NCBI RefSeq assembly: GCF_009183415.1
Contig: NZ_WEHU01000023.1
Location: 1 to 64,000, forward strand
From: Bacillus sp. B1-b2
GTDB taxonomy: Bacteria; Bacillota; Bacilli; Bacillales; Cytobacillaceae
DNA: 64,000 nt
Direction of reading: 5' to 3'
The notes under the pieces are model-generated. The model saw nothing but the letters and a program-made list of their open reading frames with translations. It made no database searches and was not told the origin of the DNA. Below are positions 25,957-34,294 of this stretch, one piece after another. Numbering within the stretch: the first letter of the stretch is position 1; each line of letters begins with the position of its first letter. The position numbers were made by a program, and so were the translations under genes.

Positions 25957-26643
25957 ATGATAGAAATGAAAAATGTAATGAAAAAGTATGCCAACGGGGT
26001 CATAGCGGCTAATGGAATAAATGTGAAAATTAATCAAGGTGAATTTGTTTATGTAGTAGGACCAAGTGGTGCTGGAAAATCAACATTTATTAAAATGATG
26101 TATCGTGAAGAGAAACCTACTCAAGGTAATATACGGATAAATGGAATTAATTTAGAAAAATTGCGTGATAATAAAGTTCCTTTGCTAAGAAGAAATATGG
26201 GCGTTGTATTCCAAGATTTCAAACTTCTACCTACATTAACTGTGTTTGAAAATGTAGCGTTTGCTTTAGAAGTTATTGAGGAAAATCCTAAACATATTAA
26301 GAAAAAAGTAATGGACATTTTAGATTTGGTTGGCCTTAAGCATAAAGCTCGCATGTTACCAACTGAGTTATCAGGTGGGGAACAGCAACGTGTTTCTATT
26401 GCTCGTTCTATTGTTAACTCTCCGAAATTAGTAATCGCGGATGAGCCAACTGGTAACCTTGATCCTGAAACATCTTGGGAAATTATGAATCTATTTGAAC
26501 AAATTAACAATAGAGGTACAACCATTGTCATGGCAACACATAACAAGGATATAGTGAATACCATTAAACACCGTGTTATTGCTATTGAGGGCGGAAGAAT
26601 TGTGCGTGATGAAGCGAGAGGTGAATACGGTTATGAAGCTTAG
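25957..26643 (+). CDS. ftsE: cell-division ABC transporter ATP-binding protein FtsE
   Basis: This 228-residue ATPase pairs with FtsX to switch on a wall hydrolase outside the cell. Motifs are Walker A GPSGAGKST (about 36-44), Q-loop VFQDF, signature LSGGEQQR and Walker B LVIADEPTGNLDP, then the His-switch MATHNKD. The last 11 bases overlap the ftsX start, so the two are translationally coupled. Length and motifs are standard for FtsE. Confidence 0.95.
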   Translation: MIEMKNVMKKYANGVIAANGINVKINQGEFVYVVGPSGAGKSTFIKMMYREEKPTQGNIRINGINLEKLRDNKVPLLRRNMGVVFQDFKLLPTLTVFENVAFALEVIEENPKHIKKKVMDILDLVGLKHKARMLPTELSGGEQQRVSIARSIVNSPKLVIADEPTGNLDPETSWEIMNLFEQINNRGTTIVMATHNKDIVNTIKHRVIAIEGGRIVRDEARGEYGYEA

Positions 26644-27526
26644 AACGGTAACAAGACATCTAAAAGAAAGCTTTAAAAGTCTTATTCGTAACGGTTGGAT
26701 GACATTTGCCTCTATAAGTGCAGTGGCAATTACATTGGCATTAGTAGGCGTGTTTTTTGTTATTATGATGAACTTGAATCATGTAGCAACATCCATTGAA
26801 GAAAATGTAGAAATTAGAGTGCATATTGATATAGCAGCGACAGAAGAGGAAAAACAAACGCTGGAAGATCAGATAAAGAGTATGCCAGAAATTGATACAG
26901 TTGTTTTTTCTCCTAAGGGAGAAGAATTGGATAATTTAATCTCAAGTCTTGGAGAAGATGGGGATGCATTTAAGTTATTTGAACAAGATAATCCTCTTAA
27001 CGATGTATTTGTTGTAAAAACAAAAGATCCACAAGACACACTAGCTGTAGTGAAAAAGATTGAAAAATTAGATCATGCAGCGAAGGTAAGATATGGACAA
27101 GGTACAGTTGAAAAGCTATTTAGTGCTATTAATATAAGTAGAAATGTTGGTATTGTCCTGATTGTTGGACTATTATTTACAGCTATGTTCCTTATTTCTA
27201 ACACCATTAAAATTACAATTGTTGCTAGAAGAAAAGAAATTGAGATTATGCGATTAGTTGGTGCTACTAATTGGTTTATCCGCTGGCCATTTTTCCTAGA
27301 AGGTATGTGGTTAGGTATCATTGGGTCTGTTTTACCAGTAGTAGCAGTATCTGTAGTTTATTATTATGCATATGAATTCTTAATTGATAAGCTTGCTGGA
27401 AGTTATATACAAATACTGGATTTCTCACCATTTGTGTTCCAAGTTACTGGATTACTTTTATTCATGGGAGCATTTATTGGAATTTGGGGATCTGTCATGA
27501 GTATTCGTAAGTTCTTGAAAGTGTAA
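26633..27526 (+). CDS. ftsX: cell-division ABC transporter permease FtsX
   Basis: This 297-residue membrane partner of FtsE has a cytoplasmic N-terminus (MKLRTVTRHLKESFKSLIRNG-like start), one membrane segment, a large extracellular loop (about 50-165), then three more membrane segments. The conserved ARRKEIEIMRLVGATNWFIRWPF stretch lies at about 200. The ATG at 26633 lies inside the end of ftsE and is preceded by AGAGGTG; the longer frame is not used. The outer loop is expected to contact the M23 hydrolase encoded next. Confidence 0.93.
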   Translation: MKLRTVTRHLKESFKSLIRNGWMTFASISAVAITLALVGVFFVIMMNLNHVATSIEENVEIRVHIDIAATEEEKQTLEDQIKSMPEIDTVVFSPKGEELDNLISSLGEDGDAFKLFEQDNPLNDVFVVKTKDPQDTLAVVKKIEKLDHAAKVRYGQGTVEKLFSAINISRNVGIVLIVGLLFTAMFLISNTIKITIVARRKEIEIMRLVGATNWFIRWPFFLEGMWLGIIGSVLPVVAVSVVYYYAYEFLIDKLAGSYIQILDFSPFVFQVTGLLLFMGAFIGIWGSVMSIRKFLKV

Positions 27527-27550
27527 GTTTGAAAAAATGATAAGTATTTT

Positions 27551-27597
27551 AAGGAATGGCTTGGAGCGCTAGTAATTGGCAATTCAAGCCATTCTTT
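27551..27597 (+). terminator. hairpin after ftsX
   Basis: Arms AAGGAATGGCTTGG and TCAAGCCATTCTTT form a long stem without a strong T run. It may only partly stop transcription into the hydrolase gene. Confidence 0.5.
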
Positions 27598-27663
27598 AGA
27601 GTGATAGATAAAATGTAACATTATACCAAGTAGACTTATAGGTATAGAGGGGAAGGAGCTTTT

Positions 27664-29022
27664 ATGAAAAAGAAGAATAATACTGTTGCTAAACTAACGA
27701 TTGTGTCTGTTTTAAGCTTCAGTGGTGTGATGGTTTCCATGCCAACCTATTCATTAGCTAATAGTTCTTTAAGTGAATTAAGTAAAGAAAAAAGTGAGAT
27801 AGAGAATAAACAAAACGATGTTCAATCGCAAATTACGGATTCTTCTAATCAATTAGATGATATTCATACTCAACAAGCTTCTGTAGAAACACAATTGGAG
27901 AAATTAAATACTTCCATCTCTAGTACTCAAGTGAAGATTACGGAAAAGAATGAGCAAATTTCTACTACGAAAGCAGAAGTGGAAAAGTTAGAAAAACAAA
28001 TTGCAGAAGTAACAAAGCGAATTGAAGTAAGAAATGAGTTATTAAAAGAAAGAGCTAGATCTTATCAGGAAACTGGCGGAGTAATAAATTATCTCGACGT
28101 TTTAATGGGTTCACAAAGCTTTAGTGATTTTATTGACCGAGTTGGAGCAGTGGCAACAATTGTAGAAGCAGATCAAGGGATCATTAAAGAACAGGAAGCA
28201 GATAAAAAACTACTAGAGCAATCACAACAAGAGTTAAAAACAAAGCTAAGCTCTTTAGAAAACATGTTAGCTGACTTAGAAAAAATGAAAGTATCCTTAG
28301 ATAATCAGAAAAAAGAAAAAGATGAATTAATGGCTCAACTTAATGAACAAGAAGATCATGTCCATGCAGAAATGCTTTCCTTAGAGGAAGAAGAGCAGTT
28401 ATTAGCTGATCAAAAAGTAGCTATGGAAAAAGCAATACAATTGGAAAAAGATCGACAAGCTGAGCTAGCGAAGCAGGCTGCAGAAGAAGCTCGTAAAAAA
28501 GCAGAGGCAGAAGCTGCTGCTGCAGCTGCGAAGAAGTCTTCAAATACTAGTTCATCATCTAGTAACAGCTCATCTTCAAATACTGAAAATGTTGTATCTA
28601 GTCCGTCTGTGTCTGCAGGAAACTTTACTAAACCAGCTGCTGCTGGATATGTCTCTTCTGGATTAGGACAACGCTGGGGTACATTTCATGCAGGTGTAGA
28701 TATAGCAGCAAGTGGCACAGTTCCAATCTATGCAGCTGCAGATGGGGTTGTCATTCGTTCATACACTTCAAGTAGCTATGGAGAAGCAGTTTTTGTGAGT
28801 CACTATATTAATGGACAAACCTATACAACTGTTTATGCCCATATGAGAAGTGGAAGTCGTTCTGTGCAAAGTGGAGAAGTTGTGAGAAAAGGGCAACAAA
28901 TAGGTCTTATGGGTAATACAGGTGATTCCCAAGGACAGCATTTACACTTTGAATTGCATAAAGGAGCATGGAACCAAGCGAAATCTAACGCAATTAATCC
29001 TATTGGAATAGTTCCATTTTAA
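27664..29022 (+). CDS. secreted M23 peptidoglycan hydrolase with coiled coil (EnvC/PcsB-like)
   Basis: This 452-residue exported protein has a signal peptide (about 1-32), a long coiled coil (about 35-275), an Ala- and Ser-rich linker (about 275-320) and a C-terminal M23 endopeptidase domain. Zinc ligands are visible as HAGVD (HxxxD) and HLHFE (HxH). The layout equals that of EnvC and other FtsEX-controlled hydrolase activators or enzymes. Its place right after ftsEX supports control by FtsEX; in B. subtilis that partner is CwlO, of a different catalytic family. Because the metal ligands are intact, it is probably an active enzyme, unlike EnvC. Confidence 0.88.
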   Translation: MKKKNNTVAKLTIVSVLSFSGVMVSMPTYSLANSSLSELSKEKSEIENKQNDVQSQITDSSNQLDDIHTQQASVETQLEKLNTSISSTQVKITEKNEQISTTKAEVEKLEKQIAEVTKRIEVRNELLKERARSYQETGGVINYLDVLMGSQSFSDFIDRVGAVATIVEADQGIIKEQEADKKLLEQSQQELKTKLSSLENMLADLEKMKVSLDNQKKEKDELMAQLNEQEDHVHAEMLSLEEEEQLLADQKVAMEKAIQLEKDRQAELAKQAAEEARKKAEAEAAAAAAKKSSNTSSSSSNSSSSNTENVVSSPSVSAGNFTKPAAAGYVSSGLGQRWGTFHAGVDIAASGTVPIYAAADGVVIRSYTSSSYGEAVFVSHYINGQTYTTVYAHMRSGSRSVQSGEVVRKGQQIGLMGNTGDSQGQHLHFELHKGAWNQAKSNAINPIGIVPF

Positions 29023-29069
29023 TAGTTTGTTATATTTATATTTTACCCATGATTAATGGAAATAAACAG

Positions 29070-29098
29070 AAACCACTATTCCCGAATAGTGGTTTTTT
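29070..29098 (+). terminator. terminator of the M23 hydrolase gene
   Basis: An 11-bp perfect stem (AACCACTATTC and complement) with a 2-base loop is followed by six T residues. Confidence 0.85.
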
Positions 29099-29148
29099 GT
29101 ATTTTCATGCTAAAATGGAATATATGCACAAAAAGGAGTAAGTAATCA

Positions 29149-29493
29149 ATGAGTGACAGAGATGAGAGTAAGGAATTAATAAATCCATTGGAACATAAAC
29201 AAAATGAATTAGATGAAGAAACATTATTTATTGTTTCTCAAACATTTAAAGCATTATCAGATCCTACTAGAATAAAAATACTACACTTGTTATCTGATAA
29301 ACAGCACTCTGTTAATGAAATTGCAGAAAGATTACAAATGCTTCAATCAACTGTTTCCCATCAACTTCGGTTCTTAAAAAATCTACGCCTAGTCAAATAC
29401 AAACGGGAAGGAACAACCATGATATATTCATGCGATGATGAACATGTTATGGGAGTCTTAAAACAAATGATTGATCATGCAAGACATCATTAA
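29149..29493 (+). CDS. czrA: ArsR/SmtB metal-responsive repressor (CzrA-like)
   Basis: This 114-residue winged-helix repressor has the core [19 protein letters not shown] and the recognition helix region [19 protein letters not shown]. The C-terminal helix carries Asp-x-His, then His 11 residues on and His 3 further ([18 protein letters not shown]). This is the alpha5 metal site of CzrA and SmtB. The Cys residues of the CadC-type alpha3 site are missing, so zinc or cobalt is the likely signal. It is followed by the CadA-like ATPase gene with an operator in between. Confidence 0.88.
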   Translation: MSDRDESKELINPLEHKQNELDEETLFIVSQTFKALSDPTRIKILHLLSDKQHSVNEIAERLQMLQSTVSHQLRFLKNLRLVKYKREGTTMIYSCDDEHVMGVLKQMIDHARHH

Positions 29494-29506
29494 TAACCAT
29501 TTATTA

Positions 29507-29547
29507 AAGATAGTTATTCGTTTGATATCGGATTAACTGTCTTTTTT
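29507..29547 (+). terminator. czrA terminator
   Basis: Arms AAAGATAGTTA and TAACTGTCTTT pair with one mismatch and run into T residues. It separates the repressor gene from the ATPase promoter. Confidence 0.6.
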
Positions 29548-29637
29548 ATTTATATTGATATATCTAATTCATTAGGTAGTCCATTTTTCCACTAATGCAC
29601 ATATTTTATATCCCACAGTAAAACAATAGAAAATATA

Positions 29638-29700
29638 TTGACACTTTTCTAACATATTACATATAATACGAATATGAGTATATGAATATTTGTTCATATA
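29638..29700 (+). promoter_or_regulatory. cadA promoter with CzrA-type operator
   Basis: TTGACA (29638-29643) and TATAAT (29662-29667) are 18 bases apart. Just downstream, TATATGAA and TTCATATA (29679-29700) form a perfect dyad with a 6-base centre, which fits ArsR-family operators (ATGAAnn...TTCAT). Repressor bound there would block the start of transcription. Confidence 0.75.
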
Positions 29701-29744
29701 TAAAAATATCTTTCGTAATCTAGAAATAGAAAGAGGGAGTATTC

Positions 29745-31907
29745 ATGGAAGGAAAGTCATTAATAAAAAGAGAATTCCTCCTAAGTGGGTTAGATTGTGC
29801 AAATTGTGCAATGAAGATAGAAAAAGGTGTTTCTACTATTGAGGGAGTAAATAGCTGTAGTGTAAATTTTGCCACACAGACAATACGACTAGAAATAGAA
29901 GAACAAGAAGAAGAAAAGATAATATCTACTGCGAGAAGTGCAGTTAATACAATAGAATCTCATGTAAATATGGTGGAAAAAGGTCGGTCGGTGGCACCTA
30001 ACCATACTCATAGCCATCAGCATGAACATAAAGGTCATTCTCATGATCATGGAAGATATGAGATGAAAAGAATGGTTACCCGATTAATAGCAGGTGTTAT
30101 TATAGCCTCATTGGGTTACTTCCTTCCTCTTGAAAGTTTCATGGAGTTTGGAGTATTCTTGGTTGCTTATTTAATAGTTGGTGGCGATATTGTACTAAGA
30201 GCTATAAAAAATATTATTCGGGGTCAAGTATTTGATGAGCATTTTTTAATGGCTATTGCTACTGTAGGTGCATTTGCCATAGGGGAATATCCAGAGGGAG
30301 TAGCAGTGATGCTCTTTTACCAGGTGGGAGAACTATTTCAAGGTATGGCTGTTAACCGCTCAAGAAAATCCATAAGTAGTTTAATGGATATAAGACCAGA
30401 CTATGCCAATGTAAAAATTGGTTCTGAGTTTAAAATGGTATCACCAGATAAAGTGAAGATAGATGACATTATTTTGGTGAAACCAGGAGAGAAGGTTCCT
30501 TTAGATGGAGTTATAATTGAGGGGAACTCTTCCGTTGATACCTCTGCCTTAACAGGAGAATCAGTACCAAGAGATATCGAAGAAGGTAATGAAGTATTAA
30601 GTGGTTTTATTAATAAGCAAGGCGTTCTAACTATTAAAGTAACGAAAAGTTTCGGTGAATCAACGGTATCCAAAATTTTAGATTTAGTAGAGAATGCAAG
30701 TAACAAAAAAGCTCCTACTGAAAAGTTCATTACAAAATTTGCAAGATTCTACACGCCAGTGGTAGTCATCGTTGCTACTATTCTAGCTATTGTTCCTCCG
30801 CTATTGTTTACTGGTGCTACCTTTTCAGATTGGTTATATAGAGCTTTAGTCTTTTTAGTTATATCGTGTCCCTGTGCTTTGGTTATTTCTATTCCTTTAG
30901 GATTTTTCGGTGGAATTGGTGCTGCATCTAAGAAAGGGATATTAGTAAAAGGTAGTAACTATTTAGAAGCATTAAATGATGTGAAGTATGTAGTATTGGA
31001 TAAAACGGGAACATTAACAAAAGGACAGTTTGAAGTAAATGAACTGAATCCTACAACAGGCTATACGGAAGAGGAGTTATTAAAATATGCGGCATACGCA
31101 GAGGCTTTTTCTAATCATCCAATAGCGGAATCCATCAGAAAAGCTTATGGAGAAGAGATAAATAATAGTGTTTTGAGTAATTATCAAGAAATTTCTGGAC
31201 ATGGAATAAAAGTAACAAAAGAAAATAAAGAAATAGTAGCTGGAAACCAAAAATTAATGAAGGCAGAATCAATTGATTTTATAAGAGAAGAAGAGGTAGG
31301 AACAGTTGTTTATCTAGCCGTGGATAAGCAGTTTATTGGTTCTATATTAATTGCTGATAAAGTGAAGGCAGATGCAGCAAATGCTATTTCAGCATTGAAA
31401 AAGTTGGGCATCAAGAAAACGGTCATGCTAACAGGTGATAGTGAAAAGGTTGGTAGAAAAGTAGGAACTTTATTAGGTTTAGATGAAGTTTACACAGAAT
31501 TATTACCACAACATAAAGTGGAAGAAATAGAGAAGATAGATAAGCAAAAACAGCCAAAAGAAAAGATATTATTTGTTGGAGATGGAATTAACGATACTCC
31601 TGTATTAGCAAGGGCAGATATTGGCATGGCAATGGGTGGATTAGGTTCAGATGCAGCAATAGAGGCTGCTGATATAGTAATAATGACAGATGAACCATCG
31701 AAAATCGCCACAGCTATTGAAATAGCGAAAAGAACGCGTACAATCGTATGGCAAAATATTATTTTTGCATTAGGAGTAAAAGTAATATTCTTATTACTAG
31801 GAGCATTCGGTATTTCCACAATGTGGGAAGCAGTATTTTCTGATGTGGGAGTAACACTTCTGGCAGTATTAAATGCAATGAGAGTCATGCAAGTAAAGGG
31901 TTTATAG
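29745..31907 (+). CDS. cadA: heavy-metal exporting P1B-type ATPase (Zn/Cd/Co), CadA-like
   Basis: This 720-residue pump exports divalent metals. Order: one HMA domain with GLDCANC (CxxC, about 15-21), a His-rich linker (HTHSHQHEHKGHSHDHG, about 88-104), membrane helices, the TGES actuator loop, the metal-site CPC motif (SCPCALVIS), phosphorylation motif DKTGTL and hinge GDGINDTPVLARADIG. The CPC motif and His-rich linker point to Zn/Cd/Co rather than copper. It has its own promoter with an operator for the upstream ArsR-type repressor. The ATG follows AGAGGGAG. Confidence 0.92.
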   Translation: MEGKSLIKREFLLSGLDCANCAMKIEKGVSTIEGVNSCSVNFATQTIRLEIEEQEEEKIISTARSAVNTIESHVNMVEKGRSVAPNHTHSHQHEHKGHSHDHGRYEMKRMVTRLIAGVIIASLGYFLPLESFMEFGVFLVAYLIVGGDIVLRAIKNIIRGQVFDEHFLMAIATVGAFAIGEYPEGVAVMLFYQVGELFQGMAVNRSRKSISSLMDIRPDYANVKIGSEFKMVSPDKVKIDDIILVKPGEKVPLDGVIIEGNSSVDTSALTGESVPRDIEEGNEVLSGFINKQGVLTIKVTKSFGESTVSKILDLVENASNKKAPTEKFITKFARFYTPVVVIVATILAIVPPLLFTGATFSDWLYRALVFLVISCPCALVISIPLGFFGGIGAASKKGILVKGSNYLEALNDVKYVVLDKTGTLTKGQFEVNELNPTTGYTEEELLKYAAYAEAFSNHPIAESIRKAYGEEINNSVLSNYQEISGHGIKVTKENKEIVAGNQKLMKAESIDFIREEEVGTVVYLAVDKQFIGSILIADKVKADAANAISALKKLGIKKTVMLTGDSEKVGRKVGTLLGLDEVYTELLPQHKVEEIEKIDKQKQPKEKILFVGDGINDTPVLARADIGMAMGGLGSDAAIEAADIVIMTDEPSKIATAIEIAKRTRTIVWQNIIFALGVKVIFLLLGAFGISTMWEAVFSDVGVTLLAVLNAMRVMQVKGL

Positions 31908-31915
31908 TTTAGTGA

Positions 31916-31944
31916 GAAGCTGGTAGATTTACTAGCTTCTTTTT
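31916..31944 (+). terminator. cadA terminator
   Basis: GAAGCTGGTA and TACTAGCTTC pair with one G-T and are followed by TTTTT. Confidence 0.75.
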
Positions 31945-32042
31945 GATCTGTGCAGATCCATTCATAAGTTGTCCCAAACCTACATATACATGGAAAAAGT
32001 ATATAAAAAATGCAGGTTGCTTAAAGAAAGGACGACGGCTAA

Positions 32043-33464
32043 ATGAATCGGAAATGGTTAGCAATATGCATGACAGGCTCCCTACTAACAGGATCAGGAA
32101 TCACCTACTTAGGAATGAACTTCCTTGATAAAAAAGAGGAAAGTAACTCCATAGAATTAGATACAGCTACAGGCTCTCTATATAAATTAAATAAAGCCTA
32201 TCAATTAATACTTAATAATTACGTGGAAAAAGTAGATCAGCAACAATTAGAAGATGGTGCCATTAAAGGAATGCTAGCTACTTTAGAGGATCCTTATTCG
32301 GTATATATGGATCAAGATGCAGCAAAGCAATTTGAACAAGCTTTAGATTCATCCTTTGAGGGAATTGGTGCAGAAATAAGTATTGATCAAGAAAAAATTA
32401 TTATTGTCTCACCAATAAAAGGATCGCCTGCCGAAAAAGCAGGAATTAAGCCATTGGATGAAATTATTTCTGTTAATGGAGAAAGTGTGAGTGGAAAAGA
32501 CTTAAATGATGTTATTAATGAAATTAGGGGAGAAAAAGGAACAAAAGTAGAGTTAGAAATTATACGGTCTACTGTTAATAAACCAATTGAAGTATCCCTT
32601 GTTCGTGATGAAGTTCCGCAAATTACTGTGTATTCTGATATGAAGAAAGAGGGAGGAGAGAATATCGGTTATATTCAAATAACTTCTTTCTCACAGGATA
32701 CAGCAAATGAGTTTGATAAGGCATTAAGTGAATTAGAAGATAAAAATATCTCAGGACTGATTCTAGACGTAAGAGGAAATCCTGGAGGGTTCTTAACAAG
32801 TGTGAACGCTATTTTAGAGAACTTTGTAACAAAAGGTAAACCATATGTGCAAGTAGAGAATCGAAATGGAGATACACAGCAGTTTTATTCTGATTTAAAG
32901 GAGAAAAAAGACTATCCCGTTGCTGTATTAATAGATAGTGGTAGTGCATCTGCATCAGAAATAATGGCAGGTGCTTTAAAAGAAGCAGCAGATTACACTT
33001 TAATTGGAGAAAAAACTTTTGGTAAAGGAACTGTTCAACAACCCATTTCCATGGATGACGGTAGTGAAATTAAGTTGACTATTTCAAAATGGTTAACACC
33101 AGAAGGGAATTGGATTCACAAGACAGGGATAGAACCCAATTTAGAAGTGAAGCAGAGTGATCTCTACCATAACCATCCACTACAAATAAAGGAAACACTA
33201 AAATTAGAAGAAAATAATGAACAAATTCAATATGCTCAAGAGATACTCACAAGTTTAGGTTTTACAACAGATCGAAAGGATGGCTACTTTAGCAGTCAAA
33301 CAGAAGTAGCAGTAAAAGCTTTTCAGACACAAAATTCTCTTGAAGCTACAGGAACAATTGATCAGAAGACAGCCGCAAAAATGCAAGAGGTAGTAAGAGA
33401 AGAAATGAAAAAAGAAGAAAATGACCTACAGCTTCAAACTGCTTTGAGGTATTTGGTGAATTAA
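32043..33464 (+). CDS. ctpB: carboxy-terminal processing protease CtpB (S41)
   Basis: This 473-residue protease has an N-terminal signal anchor (about 1-25), a PDZ domain (about 100-185, GIGAEISID to EIIRS), an S41 catalytic domain and a C-terminal peptidoglycan-binding domain (about 390-455, AQEILTSLGF...VKAFQTQNSL). The catalytic Ser is in SGSASASEIMAGAL and the Lys in GEKTFGKGTVQ. In B. subtilis CtpB cleaves SpoIVFA during sporulation. The neighbourhood (ftsEX and minJ) matches yvjB. The metal-resistance genes have been inserted between ftsX and ctpB compared with B. subtilis. The ATG at 32043 has AAAGGA 12 bases upstream, a slightly long spacing. Confidence 0.93.
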   Translation: MNRKWLAICMTGSLLTGSGITYLGMNFLDKKEESNSIELDTATGSLYKLNKAYQLILNNYVEKVDQQQLEDGAIKGMLATLEDPYSVYMDQDAAKQFEQALDSSFEGIGAEISIDQEKIIIVSPIKGSPAEKAGIKPLDEIISVNGESVSGKDLNDVINEIRGEKGTKVELEIIRSTVNKPIEVSLVRDEVPQITVYSDMKKEGGENIGYIQITSFSQDTANEFDKALSELEDKNISGLILDVRGNPGGFLTSVNAILENFVTKGKPYVQVENRNGDTQQFYSDLKEKKDYPVAVLIDSGSASASEIMAGALKEAADYTLIGEKTFGKGTVQQPISMDDGSEIKLTISKWLTPEGNWIHKTGIEPNLEVKQSDLYHNHPLQIKETLKLEENNEQIQYAQEILTSLGFTTDRKDGYFSSQTEVAVKAFQTQNSLEATGTIDQKTAAKMQEVVREEMKKEENDLQLQTALRYLVN

Positions 33465-33486
33465 CAGGATTCAATAGTTTTACATT

Positions 33487-33740
33487 CAAAAAGGATGGTT
33501 AGATTGTCCACAGGTTGTTGAGAAATAACTCTCTATGGAGTAGTGGGGAGATTGTTAATTAGTATATTTAAACATCCGATTGATTAGGGGATGATTTCCG
33601 TTACAGCGGTTTGTGTGGGTCTCATCTGTCTCGCAGACCCCATAGGAGTCTCACCCCTGTAACGTAGATCATCTAAAATTATGTTTTATCTTTGTGAATT
33701 ACTTTGCTACAACCTGAGGGTGGTCAAACCATCCTTTTTG
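33487..33740. repeat. 254-bp MITE-like inverted-repeat element
   Basis: The ends are perfect 14-bp inverted repeats (CAAAAAGGATGGTT and its complement). The match continues imperfectly for about 45 bp, sharing CAGGTTGT further in. The centre folds again: CGTTACAG at 33599 with its complement ending at 33664, and GGGTCT with AGACCC inside. No gene is present. This is the layout of a small non-autonomous element or a large palindromic repeat. No clear target duplication is visible. Confidence 0.6.
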
Positions 33741-33752
33741 TATTGGAAAAAT

Positions 33753-34115
33753 CTACTGATTTAAAATACTATCTGCTAATACCAAATGCTTATCTCCATA
33801 AATCTTTGTAATATGATTTTCTCCCCAATTGCATAGAGCTGTTAAGATTGGCTCTAAACTTTTTCCGTAATCACTTAATTCATATTCTACTTTAGGTGGA
33901 ATTTGTTGATAAATAATACGGTTAATTACCCCATCTTCTTCTAATTCTCTTAATTGTTGTGTGAGCATTTTTTGCGTAATATTAGGCATTAATCTTTTCA
34001 ATTCACTTGTTCTCTTTTTACCATGCGTTAAATGACATAAGATAACACATTTCCACTTTCCACCAATCACTTCTAAAGTTGCTTCAACCGATATATTATA
34101 TTTTTTTGCTTCCAT
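33753..34115 (-). CDS. ytcD: HxlR family transcriptional regulator (YtcD-like)
   Basis: This 120-residue winged-helix regulator has the HxlR pattern: EVIGGKWKCVILCHL, then RTSELKRLMPNITQKMLTQQLRELEEDGVI, then VEYELSDYGKSLEPIL. One Cys (VILCHL) lies in the first helix and another near the C-terminus (ALCNWG). It is divergent from an MFS exporter and aldo-keto reductase, exactly as ytcD stands to ytbD and ytbE in B. subtilis. GTAC-containing dyads in the shared promoter region are its likely operators. The signal is unknown; thiol- or quinone-reactive compounds are typical for this family. Confidence 0.85.
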   Translation of the reverse strand: MEAKKYNISVEATLEVIGGKWKCVILCHLTHGKKRTSELKRLMPNITQKMLTQQLRELEEDGVINRIIYQQIPPKVEYELSDYGKSLEPILTALCNWGENHITKIYGDKHLVLADSILNQ

Positions 34116-34130
34116 AATCTTCTCCTTCTA

Positions 34131-34171
34131 TATAGGTACTTATTTGTACCTATAGTACTTATAGGTACCTA
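34131..34171. promoter_or_regulatory. operator region between ytcD and ytbD
   Basis: TATAGGTAC and GTACCTATA (34131-34154) form a perfect 9-bp dyad with a 6-base centre. Two further GTAC units follow, so GTAC occurs at 34136, 34146, 34155 and 34165, about one helix turn apart. This suits side-by-side binding of HxlR dimers. Confidence 0.6.
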
Positions 34172-34294
34172 CATTACAATTTAGTGCGTACTTCTCAATA
34201 AGTATAATATCGTTCATAATAACATTTACCGGTCGTACAATTCAATGAAAAAAAAGCTACCACTAGTGGTTTATAAATACAAGGAGGAAATCAA

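Noticed and set aside
28498-28580. Simple-sequence runs coding for Ala and Ser in the M23 hydrolase
   Set aside because: They form the expected low-complexity linker between coiled coil and enzyme domain, not a separate repeat element.
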